Shown one piece after another: positions 8,028 through 15,191 of a DNA stretch of 64,000 nucleotides. Where the stretch lies: positions 1 through 64,000 of the forward strand of contig NZ_JAGGKE010000007.1 of assembly GCF_017873555.1 (NCBI RefSeq), read 5' to 3'. How positions within the stretch are numbered: position 1 is the first letter of the stretch; every line of letters starts with the position of its first letter. Under the pieces are notes generated by a model. It was not told the origin of the DNA. It saw only the letters and a program-made list of their open reading frames with translations, and did not search any database. The translations under genes and the position numbers were made by a program. Origin of the DNA: Halorubrum trapanicum. GTDB taxonomy: Archaea; Halobacteriota; Halobacteria; Halobacteriales; Haloferacaceae.

Positions 8028-8735
8028 CTAGTCAGAGCTGACCGGACGGAAATCGACTGACAGTTCTGGATAGATTTCACTATCGGATTTGTCTTGTTCA
8101 AGTTGATCGAGGTAGTCTGCCATCGTTTCGAGTTCAGGTATTACGGTTGTGTCCGCGTATCGGTCTATGAGGTACCCAGCAACCGTAACGAAGAGAATTG
8201 AGTAATTGGGACTTCCCTGATAGTGGTGTCCAAGGTGTGCCAAGTTGTTTCGCTTCTTTCTGACCAATTTGAGGGTACCTTCGATTTCGTCTACATGGTC
8301 CTCAGAAATATCCCGGCGCAAGTCTCCCTTTAAAATCTCCTCTGAATCATTAATATACGGTGTCTTACCTCCCTCTATTGACATGTAGGTGAGGTAATCT
8401 CGTGGATCCAGTTTGAGGTGAACTGCTGATACTATGAGTTCTAATGCGACCCCATAGAACAAGTCCGCAGCCATGTGTCTAGACCAATCTCGTCGCGAAA
8501 GCCAGTCTATAGACACGTCGCGGTCTTTCCACTCGTCTCCCGGCGCACCCACCTTCGTAATGGCCATATCAATGTACGCCGCAGCCTGCTTGAATTGTTG
8601 ATCGTGAGGTGAACTCTCGTATTTAGAAACTTCTGGCTCATGGTAGTACGCCCAGATTTCGTATGTCGCTGCTCGATGGTGTTCCTCAACCTCCTGCTGG
8701 TACTGTTTTATTTGCTCCAAAGCACTCTGGTCCAT
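8028..8735 (-). CDS. HEPN-like protein, AT-richer and probably acquired
   Basis: 235 residues, not assigned to a named family. The motif R162-N-N-L-A-H167 matches the R-polar-x3-H signature of HEPN ribonucleases, and the surrounding predicted all-helical region (about 135-200) fits. Codon use and base composition are clearly more AT-rich than every neighbour, with many TTT, ATA and AAA codons, which suggests horizontal transfer. HEPN proteins often act as RNA-cleaving toxins or defence effectors; no nucleotidyltransferase (MNT) partner is adjacent. A perfect 18-bp palindrome lies 46 bp before its start and could be an operator. Functional assignment is inference from one motif. Confidence 0.55.
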   Translation of the reverse strand: MDQSALEQIKQYQQEVEEHHRAATYEIWAYYHEPEVSKYESSPHDQQFKQAAAYIDMAITKVGAPGDEWKDRDVSIDWLSRRDWSRHMAADLFYGVALELIVSAVHLKLDPRDYLTYMSIEGGKTPYINDSEEILKGDLRRDISEDHVDEIEGTLKLVRKKRNNLAHLGHHYQGSPNYSILFVTVAGYLIDRYADTTVIPELETMADYLDQLEQDKSDSEIYPELSVDFRPVSSD

Positions 8736-8780
8736 GCTATTTTTCGCTGGAGGCTATCCTATTGAAATCACGGCTCGAAG

Positions 8781-8798
8781 CGAATAGGTACCTATTCG
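8781..8798. promoter_or_regulatory. Perfect 18-bp palindrome upstream of the HEPN-like gene
   Basis: CGAATAGGTACCTATTCG is its own reverse complement. It lies 46 bp upstream of the ATG at 8735 and 18 bp from the 3' end of repeat copy B. A dimeric regulator could bind it, for example for autoregulation. It could equally be a leftover of an insertion junction. Confidence 0.4.
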
Positions 8799-8815
8799 AT
8801 TCACTCTGTAGACGA

Positions 8816-9073
8816 CACTTCCAAAGCCCCAGCCGCGAGGACTCGCGCGGCTTGCTGCGTGCCTCGCTCAGTCGCTCGCGTTGCTCGCTCCTTCGCTGCG
8901 GTGCTTGCGTCGCCGTGCTTCGCCCTCGCGGCTGCCCCTTTGAGTCCCGCCCCGCACCGCACAGCACCTCACACCTCCCCAGCCTCGTCAGTCGCCTCCG
9001 CTCCGCTCCGGCGACTGACTCCCTCGCGCGTGCTGCTCGGCCGCAAGGCGGCCTCGCAGGCACGCGCCACCGC
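8816..9073 (-). repeat. Structured dispersed repeat, copy B
   Basis: About 258 bp on the minus strand between divergent genes. P1 is GCACGCGC (9060-9067) with GCGCGTGC (9026-9033), around a GGCCGC/GCGGCC hairpin (9039-9044, 9048-9053). P2 is a 10-bp stem GTCAGTCGCC (8987-8996) with GGCGACTGAC (9010-9019). P3 is AGCCGCGAGG (8831-8840) with CCTCGCGGCT (8924-8933), extended outward past CCC (GGG on the minus strand) by CAAAG (8822-8826) with CTTTG (8938-8942). TTTATAAA at 9081-9088 lies 7 nt upstream of the 5' box. Confidence 0.85.
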
Positions 9074-9078
9074 AGTTC

Positions 9079-9127
9079 TATTTATAAACAGACGTCGCGT
9101 CCCGCGGATATATTTATAAACAGACGT
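9079..9127. repeat. Direct repeat of TATTTATAAACAGACGT
   Basis: The 17-nt sequence occurs at 9079-9095 and again at 9111-9127, a 32-bp period. Both contain TTTATAAA, a sequence that is identical on both strands and resembles a TATA box. The stretch from 8736 to 9207 contains this repeat, copy B and the palindrome, and no gene I can support. Confidence 0.7.
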
Positions 9128-9176
9128 TCGCGATCGGTGTCGACTGTGCGACTCGGTCGGTGTTGCGACCCGCCCG

Positions 9177-9182
9177 TTTATG
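9177..9182 (+). promoter_or_regulatory. TATA box of cofH
   Basis: TTTATG lies 25 nt before the ATG at 9208, supporting a leaderless transcript from that start. Confidence 0.55.
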
Positions 9183-9207
9183 GGGGTGGAACCGGGAGCG
9201 TTAGGGG

Positions 9208-10665
9208 ATGAGTTCGGGGGGTAGTTCCGACGCGAGCGGATCGGACGGCGGCGGAGACGGGCGGTCGGAGAGCGGCGCGGAGGCGTTCGACTTCGCGACG
9301 CCCGCGACCGACCAGTCGTTCGAGAACGCGCTCGCGAAGGCCCGCGACGGCGTCCGGCTGACGGTCGACGACGCGACCGAACTGCTCGCCACCGGCACGG
9401 AGTCGTCGGGGATCGACCCCGTCCGCAAGGAGGCGGTGCTGGAGGCGGCCGACCGGCGTAGGGCCGAGGAAGTCGGCGACGAGGTCACCTTCGTCGCCAA
9501 CCTCAACAACAACGTCACCACGGCCTGCAACACCGGCTGCCTGTTCTGTAACTTCAAGGACTCCGCGCACGCGTTCGAGGCGGACAGCGACGTCGAGCAC
9601 GCCGGGTTCACCAAGACGCCGGCCGAGTCACGCGAGATTGTCGATGACGCCCTCGACATGGGTATCTACGAGGTCTGCTCCGTCTCGGGTCTCCATCCGG
9701 CGTTCGCGCTGAACGAGGAGCACCACGAGATCCTCGCCGCGCACGACGACCCCGCCAGCGAGGCGAACTACAAGCCGCCCGAGGCGTACGCGACCGACCC
9801 CGGGACCTACGTCGAGCAGATGGACGCGATGTCGGTCGGCGGCGTCCACCTCCACTCGATGACGCCGGAGGAGGCGTACCACGCCGCCCGCGGCACGGAC
9901 TGGGAGTACGAGGCGGTGTACCGCGAACTGGCCGACGCGGGCCTCGACTCCGCGCCGGGCACCGCCGCCGAGATCCTCGTCGACGAGGTCCGCGACGTGA
10001 TCTGTCCGGGGAAGATCCGCACCGACGACTGGGTCGCGGCGATGGAGGGCGCGGCGGCGGCGGGCTTAGACGTCACCTCGACGATGATGTACGGCCACGT
10101 CGAGACGGTCGCGCACAGGGCCGAACACCTGAAAGTCATTCGCGACCTCCAGGACCGCACGGGCGCGATCACGGAGTTCGTCCCGCTCTCTTTCATCCAC
10201 CAGAACACCCCGCTCTACCGCCGCGGCGTCGTCGACTCCGGTCCCTCGCGCGCCGAGGACGAGCTGGTAGTCGCGGTCGCGCGGCTCTTCCTCGACAACG
10301 TCGACCACGTCCAGGCCTCGTGGGTGAAGTCGGGCGACGCCCACGGGCTGAAGCTGCTCAACTGCGGCGCCGACGACTTCATGGGCACCATCCTCTCGGA
10401 GGAGATCACCAGCCGCGCGGGCGGCGAGTACGGCGAGTACCGCTCGTTCGACGACTACGTCGAGATGATCGCGGCTATCGGGCGGACCCCGGTGGAGCGC
10501 TCGACCGACTACCGGACCCGCCGCCGGATCGACCCCGACGACGGCCCGCACGGCCCGCAACTCGGCCCGCGCGCCGACGGGACGCCGATGCTCCTGGACC
10601 GTTCGTCCGGCGACGGGAGCGGCAGGGACGCCGCCGGGACGACCCCGGCCGACGCCGACGACTGA
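9208..10665 (+). CDS. cofH: FO synthase subunit CofH (radical SAM, F420 biosynthesis)
   Basis: 485 residues. CofH with CofG joins a tyrosine-derived radical to the flavin precursor to make FO, the deazaflavin core of coenzyme F420. The radical SAM cluster motif C-x3-C-x2-C appears as CNTGCLFC after NNNVTTA. Further landmarks are VCSVSGLHPAF and the region around MMYGHVET that is typical of the family. The first 25 residues (Gly/Ser/Asp-rich) are an acidic haloarchaeal extension. The partner cofG is not in the window. The upstream DNA holds repeat copy B and a TATA box. Confidence 0.93.
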   Translation: MSSGGSSDASGSDGGGDGRSESGAEAFDFATPATDQSFENALAKARDGVRLTVDDATELLATGTESSGIDPVRKEAVLEAADRRRAEEVGDEVTFVANLNNNVTTACNTGCLFCNFKDSAHAFEADSDVEHAGFTKTPAESREIVDDALDMGIYEVCSVSGLHPAFALNEEHHEILAAHDDPASEANYKPPEAYATDPGTYVEQMDAMSVGGVHLHSMTPEEAYHAARGTDWEYEAVYRELADAGLDSAPGTAAEILVDEVRDVICPGKIRTDDWVAAMEGAAAAGLDVTSTMMYGHVETVAHRAEHLKVIRDLQDRTGAITEFVPLSFIHQNTPLYRRGVVDSGPSRAEDELVVAVARLFLDNVDHVQASWVKSGDAHGLKLLNCGADDFMGTILSEEITSRAGGEYGEYRSFDDYVEMIAAIGRTPVERSTDYRTRRRIDPDDGPHGPQLGPRADGTPMLLDRSSGDGSGRDAAGTTPADADD

Positions 10666-10800
10666 ACCGGCCGATCGGGCCGAGTCGACGCCCGAGAAAC
10701 TCGATTAGAAACCGAACACGTTCCGCCGAGCGCTGGCGACTCCCAGCGAGTGGGAACCGCCGGTGGTCCCATTACCGTGGTACTCGTCAACGTATGTGAA

Positions 10801-11121
10801 ATGGCCACACCCGACGCACAGCCGATCGACCGTCCGGCGGGGGGTTCGGATGCCGGGGAACGCGACGGGCGGATCGACCCCGACCGTCCGTCGCTCACGC
10901 GCTCCGACGAGCGGCTGCTCTCGTACCTCGCCGACGTCGGCGCCGACTACCAGGCGTTCGTCGCCGGGAACACCGGACTCTACGACGACCACGTGGAGTC
11001 CCGGCTGACCGCGCTCGAAGACGCCGGACTCGTCGAGCGCGTCTCCGGCGAGGCGGTGTACCGAATCACCGACGCGGGGCGGGACGCGCTCCACGACGAC
11101 TGTCCGTGCTGGTCGGATTGA
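10801..11121 (+). CDS. Small winged-helix protein, putative transcription regulator
   Basis: 106 residues. After an acidic N-terminus, residues 35-95 read as a winged helix: LTRSDERLLSYLADVGADYQ, a recognition-helix region HVESRLTALEDAGLVERV, and a wing YRITDAGRDAL. The C-terminus has a CPCW motif. An upstream in-frame start at 10750 exists, but the ATG at 10801 begins at a better position for a protein of this type. It converges with hmgA. Target genes are unknown. Confidence 0.6.
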   Translation: MATPDAQPIDRPAGGSDAGERDGRIDPDRPSLTRSDERLLSYLADVGADYQAFVAGNTGLYDDHVESRLTALEDAGLVERVSGEAVYRITDAGRDALHDDCPCWSD

Positions 11122-11149
11122 GAGAGAGTTCGCGGGCCGAAACGTCGGT

Positions 11150-12373
11150 TTATCGGCCGAGTTCCTCGTGCGCCGACGAGAGGTGTCGCGAGCCGAGCGC
11201 AGCGAGCAGGTTGAGTTCGCCCGCGAGCGCGCACACCGCGATCGACTCCGCGAGCGCGTCGGCGTTGCTCCCGGCCGGGTCGCCGCCGCCGGCGACGCCG
11301 AGGATCTCCAGGCTCGCCCGCTGCGTCGGCAGCTTCGTCCCGCCGCCGACCGTTCCGACCTCCAGACTCGCCAGCGAGACGGAGACGTAGAGGTCGCCGT
11401 CCGCGGTCGTTTCCGCGGTCGTGATCGCGTTCGCGCCCTCGACGACCTGCGCCTCGTCCTGTCCGGTCGCGAGGAACATCGCCGCGACCGCGTTGGCGAC
11501 GTGGGCGTTGAAGCCGAGCGCGCCCGCCTTCGCGGAGCCGACGAGGTTCTTCCGGGTGTTGATCTCGGCGACGGCCTCCGGGGTCGTGTGGAGGCGCTCC
11601 TCGACGACCTCGCGCGGGACCGTCGCGTCCGCGACCACCGAGCGTCCGCGGCCCTCGACCGCGTTGATCGCGGCCGGCTTCTTGTCCGAACAGAGGTTCC
11701 CCGACAGCGCGACGAGCGAGGCGCCCGTCTCCGCCTCGACGACGTCGCAGGCCTCACGGGTCGCGATGGTGGCCATGTTCATCCCCATCGCGTCCTTCGT
11801 GTCGTAGCGGAACCGCAGGAAGACGTTGTTGCCGACGACGTACGGCGTCACGTCGAGCAGTTCGCCGTGGCTCGTCGTCGACTCGGCCGCCTCGCGCAGC
11901 GCGGGGACGCTGTCGCGGACCCAGGCGACCAGCGCCTCGGCCTCGGCCACGCCCGCGACCCGGAACACGGGGGCGCGGGTCATCCCGCTCTTCGTCACCC
12001 GCGCGGTCGCGCCGCCGCCGTCGTCGATGGCGGAACAGCCGCGGTTGATCGACGCGACGAGCGCTCCCTCGGTGGTCGCGAGCGGGAGGTAGCGCTCGAC
12101 CGACCCCGATCCGCCGTCGACGGTCACCGGACCGGCGACGCCGACGGGGACCTGGACGCCGCCGAGGGTGTTCTCGATGTTCGAGCCGTGGACCGCCTCG
12201 GCGTCGAAGGCGTACTCGCCGAGCGGGTCGAGGTCGGCGTCGGTCGCCTCCGCGACGAGCAGCCGGCGCGCGGCGGTCGCGGCGTCGGCGTCGGCGTGGT
12301 CTTCCAGCTCGTGGAAGCGGAGGTCGCCGTCGCGGACCCGGGCCGCGAGATCCGCGGGAGTCGGTTGCGACAT
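11150..12373 (-). CDS. hmgA: HMG-CoA reductase, class I (NADPH)
   Basis: 407 residues. It reduces HMG-CoA to mevalonate, the committed step for archaeal isoprenoid lipids and the target of statins. Diagnostic segments are ENTLGGVQVPVGVAGP (substrate Glu), DAMGMNM (catalytic Asp), LCSDKKPAAIN (catalytic Lys), GTVGGGTKLPTQ and the C-terminal RHLSSAHEE carrying the catalytic His. Length and order match haloarchaeal enzymes. It is transcribed alone toward the small winged-helix gene, with a TAATTA box about 30 nt upstream. Confidence 0.96.
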   Translation of the reverse strand: MSQPTPADLAARVRDGDLRFHELEDHADADAATAARRLLVAEATDADLDPLGEYAFDAEAVHGSNIENTLGGVQVPVGVAGPVTVDGGSGSVERYLPLATTEGALVASINRGCSAIDDGGGATARVTKSGMTRAPVFRVAGVAEAEALVAWVRDSVPALREAAESTTSHGELLDVTPYVVGNNVFLRFRYDTKDAMGMNMATIATREACDVVEAETGASLVALSGNLCSDKKPAAINAVEGRGRSVVADATVPREVVEERLHTTPEAVAEINTRKNLVGSAKAGALGFNAHVANAVAAMFLATGQDEAQVVEGANAITTAETTADGDLYVSVSLASLEVGTVGGGTKLPTQRASLEILGVAGGGDPAGSNADALAESIAVCALAGELNLLAALGSRHLSSAHEELGR

Positions 12374-12466
12374 GCCGGTTGATCCTCGCGGCCGGCGCTA
12401 ATTACTGTCGGTTTCGCGGCCTTCGGGACCGGGGAGAGCGGGAAGGAACGAGCGAGGAAAATCCGG

Positions 12467-12940
12467 CTACCGCCCGACGAACCCGGAGAGCCGCTCGCGG
12501 ATCGACTCGCCGCCCAGCTTGAGGTAGTAGGCGTCGCCGCCGTCCTCGTAGTAGCCGTCAATGCGGCGGATCACCTCGAAGCCGAGGTGCTCGTAGAAGC
12601 CGAGCGCCGAGCGGTTGGTCGTGCGGGCGTGACAGGTGACCGACCGGTGCTGCTCCGCGACGTCCGCGATGAGGCGCTCGGCGTGGCCGCGGCCGCGGTG
12701 GTCGGGGTGGACGGCGAGAAAGAGGATGTACCCGTCGCGTCGGACGGAGGCGAACGCGACGAGCCGGTCGTTCTCGACGAGCAGGTGGGCGGTCGACCGG
12801 CGGTACGCGTCGACGAAGAAGCCGCGTCGCTGTCGGAGGACGCCCTCAGCGGACCGAATGCGCTCTTTGAGCTCCCACGCGGCGGTCGCGTAGTCGGACT
12901 CGCCGGGCGGGTCGACCCGCTTTTCGACGTTGACGCTCAC
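12467..12940 (-). CDS. GNAT-family N-acetyltransferase
   Basis: 157 residues from a GTG start. The acetyl-CoA binding signature is visible as ILFLAVHPDHRGRGHAERLI, followed by NRSALGFYEHLGFEVIRRIDGYY, the usual motif B. This resembles N-terminal acetyltransferases of the RimI type, but the acceptor cannot be read from sequence. A TTATATT box on the minus strand about 28 nt upstream supports a leaderless start at this GTG. It lies upstream of hmgA in the same direction, with 93 bp between them. Confidence 0.85.
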   Translation of the reverse strand: MSVNVEKRVDPPGESDYATAAWELKERIRSAEGVLRQRRGFFVDAYRRSTAHLLVENDRLVAFASVRRDGYILFLAVHPDHRGRGHAERLIADVAEQHRSVTCHARTTNRSALGFYEHLGFEVIRRIDGYYEDGGDAYYLKLGGESIRERLSGFVGR

Positions 12941-13015
12941 TGCGATGACCTAACACGCCAGCGGAATATAACTCCACCGCCAGCGGGGACCGTTGCGGAC
13001 GGCTCCGCCGCCAGC

Positions 13016-13082
13016 GAGAGCGTTGCGGGCGCGAAAGCGTTACGGGCGCGAAGCGTTGCGGACGCGAGAGCGTTGTGGCGGC
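13016..13082. repeat. Imperfect tandem 16-17 bp repeats
   Basis: About four imperfect units of the form GAGAGCGTTGCGGGCGC, GAAAGCGTTACGGGCGC, GAAGCGTTGCGGACGC and GAGAGCGTTGTGGCGGC lie between the divergent GNAT and DUF502 genes. Nothing else is evident in this gap. They could be slippage products or binding sites. Confidence 0.6.
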
Positions 13083-13172
13083 AGACCCGCTCTCGACGGG
13101 GTGACCCCGGTCCGCGTCGACACCGAGACCACGACGGAAACGTTTTGTCGCGGTCGCGCGTGGTCGCGATCA

Positions 13173-14006
13173 ATGATCGACGAGTCGTCGGGAGCCGAAC
13201 TGCTCCGACGGGCGTTCCTCACGGGCGTCGCCGTGGTCGTCCCCGCCGTCATCACGCTGGTCGTCCTCGCCGTCGCGTTCAACGCGGTGTACAACTACCT
13301 CGACGTGTTCTCGTCGGCGGTCGTCGCCGTGTCACCGGGCGGCGGACTGCCGCTGATCGGTGCGATCTCCCGGGAGCTCGCGATCGAGATCGCGACCCCG
13401 GTCGTGTTCGTGGCCGCCATCCTCGTCATCGGCGCGGGCGTCGAGTCATCGCGGTACGGCGAGCGCGCCGTCGACTACGTCGACGAGGCGGTCGAGCGCG
13501 TCCCGGGCGTCGGCTCCGTCTATCAGGGGTTCCGACAGATGAGCGACGCCATGCTCGACTCGGACGGCGGGAACTTCCGCGAGGTCGTCCTCGTGGAGTT
13601 CCCGACCGAAGACACCTACACCCTCGCGTTCGTCACGAGCGAGACGCCCGCCGTCATCGCGGACCACGCGGACAGCGAGGGGGAGGGCATGCGGACCCTG
13701 TTCATGCCGATGGCGCCGAACCCGGTGATGGGCGGCCACGTCGTCTTCGTCCCCGACCGTCGGGTCGTCGACGTCGAGTTGAGCGTCGACGAGGGGATCC
13801 GCGCGCTGGTGACCAGCGGCGTCGCGCTGGAGGAGGTCGCCGCCGACCTCGACGACGTCGACCCGGAGGACCTCCGCGCCGGCGCGCCGGAGCGGACCAT
13901 CGACGCCCGGTTCCAGGCCGACGAGCGACCGGGGAGCGCCGAGGCGTCCCGCGACGAGACGGGTGGGGAGGGCCACGAAGCCGACGGACGGAGCGGCGGG
14001 CGATGA
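13173..14006 (+). CDS. DUF502 family membrane protein
   Basis: 277 residues. Two N-terminal membrane helices (about 12-38 and 62-86) are followed by a soluble part with the family landmarks RVPGVGSVYQGFRQMSDAM, VVLVEFPTEDTYTLAFVT and MPMAPNPVMGGHVVFVPDRRV. DUF502 members are widespread and of unknown function. The C-terminal 40 residues are an acidic haloarchaeal tail. The ATG at 13173 is the start that puts the first helix near the N-terminus. Its stop overlaps the archease start (ATGA), so the two are co-transcribed. Confidence 0.85.
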   Translation: MIDESSGAELLRRAFLTGVAVVVPAVITLVVLAVAFNAVYNYLDVFSSAVVAVSPGGGLPLIGAISRELAIEIATPVVFVAAILVIGAGVESSRYGERAVDYVDEAVERVPGVGSVYQGFRQMSDAMLDSDGGNFREVVLVEFPTEDTYTLAFVTSETPAVIADHADSEGEGMRTLFMPMAPNPVMGGHVVFVPDRRVVDVELSVDEGIRALVTSGVALEEVAADLDDVDPEDLRAGAPERTIDARFQADERPGSAEASRDETGGEGHEADGRSGGR

Positions 14007-14446
14007 GCTACGAACTCCGCGACCACACCGCCGACGTCGCCGTCGAGGCGACCGCCGAGAGCCTCTCGGCGCTGTTCGCGGCGGTCGCCGACGGACTCGC
14101 GGCCGCGAGCGCTGAGTCGGTCCCGGACGCCGGGGACCGGTTCGAACTCGAGGTCGCCGCCGAGAGCCGCGAGGCGCTGCTGTTCGACTACCTTGACCGG
14201 CTGATCTACGAGCGCGACGTGCGGCTCGTCCTCCCGGCCGACCACCGGTGCGCAGTGGTCGAACCGGGTGAGGGGGACCGACGGAGCGATCCCGCAGACC
14301 CGGACGAGTGGCGGCTCGCGGCCAGCGCGCGCGGCGTCCCGCTCGACGCGGTGGCGGCCCGGGAGATCAAGGCGGTCACGTACTCCGAGATGGCGCTCGA
14401 ACGCCGAGACGACGAGTGGTACGCGTACGTCGTGTTCGACGTGTGA
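14003..14446 (+). CDS. Archease, RtcB activator
   Basis: 147 residues. Archease stimulates the RNA ligase RtcB by promoting its guanylylation and turnover. Recognisable parts are the start SYELRDHTADVAVEATAESL (metal-binding Asp), LLFDYLDRLIYERDV and the end AREIKAVTYSEMAL...YAYVVFDV. Translation is coupled to the DUF502 gene through a 4-base overlap. rtcB itself follows 745 bp downstream on the same strand, separated by one membrane-protein gene. Confidence 0.93.
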   Translation: MSYELRDHTADVAVEATAESLSALFAAVADGLAAASAESVPDAGDRFELEVAAESREALLFDYLDRLIYERDVRLVLPADHRCAVVEPGEGDRRSDPADPDEWRLAASARGVPLDAVAAREIKAVTYSEMALERRDDEWYAYVVFDV

Positions 14447-14513
14447 GGCCGCGACGACCGGCCTGGCGCGTGATATGAAAAACCATTATGGTTATCGAGA
14501 GCGTTGGTAACGT

Positions 14514-15056
14514 ATGTCACACTCAAAGCGGAGCGACGGGAGCGAACCGGCGGTCGCGGGGCGGCGCTGGCGCGCGGGCGCGGTCGGCGGGCTGGTCGCC
14601 GGCGCGGGGATGGGCGCCGTGTTACACTTCGGTCTCGGACTCATGCCGACGATCGGCGCGCTGGTCCGAACCGAGACGGTCCCCGCGGGATGGGTCGTCC
14701 ACCTGTTCAACAGCATCCTCTTCGGCGGGCTGTTCGTCGCCGTCTTCGATCGACCCTTCTTCGCCGACCTGCGCGGGGACGTGGGCGGGTGCCTCTCGCT
14801 CGGCGTCGTCCACTCCGCGCTGTTGGGCGTGATCACCGGCGGCCTGCTGTTGCCCGCCGCGATCGCGATCGAGGGCGCCACGTCGCTGCCGGTGCCGACG
14901 CTCCCGGTGCCGGGGCTGACGGCCAGCTTCGAGTTCGGCGCGGTCATCGCGGTCGCGCACCTGCTGTACGGGCTCGTCCTCGGGCGGGTCTTCGCCGCGT
15001 TCACCCTTGCCGACGGCGCGATCGACTGGCTCCCGATCGATCCCGTCGACCGGTGA
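14514..15056 (+). CDS. Hypothetical multi-pass membrane protein
   Basis: 180 residues. Four hydrophobic stretches (about 24-50, 60-84, 95-120 and 138-165) suggest four helices, several rich in Gly and Ala. No motif or family is recognised. It lies between archease and rtcB on the same strand, 67 bp after archease, but there is no evidence that it takes part in RNA ligation. Confidence 0.65.
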   Translation: MSHSKRSDGSEPAVAGRRWRAGAVGGLVAGAGMGAVLHFGLGLMPTIGALVRTETVPAGWVVHLFNSILFGGLFVAVFDRPFFADLRGDVGGCLSLGVVHSALLGVITGGLLLPAAIAIEGATSLPVPTLPVPGLTASFEFGAVIAVAHLLYGLVLGRVFAAFTLADGAIDWLPIDPVDR

Positions 15057-15118
15057 CCGGTGGCGGTGGGGCGGCCGGGATCGCCTCCGACGAGATCCGA
15101 CGGTGGCCGCGCCAGCTG

Positions 15119-15190
15119 ACGCAACGCCCTCCTCCCCCCGCGCCGAACGCCGGGACGCAACGCCCTTCTCCCCCCGCGCCGAACGCCGGG
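15119..15190. repeat. 36-bp tandem duplication directly before rtcB
   Basis: Units 15119-15154 and 15155-15190 match at 35 of 36 positions and end one base before the rtcB ATG. The first unit therefore looks like a duplicate of the native rtcB leader. It may move the promoter or change the 5' end of the transcript. Confidence 0.85.
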
Positions 15191-15191
15191 T

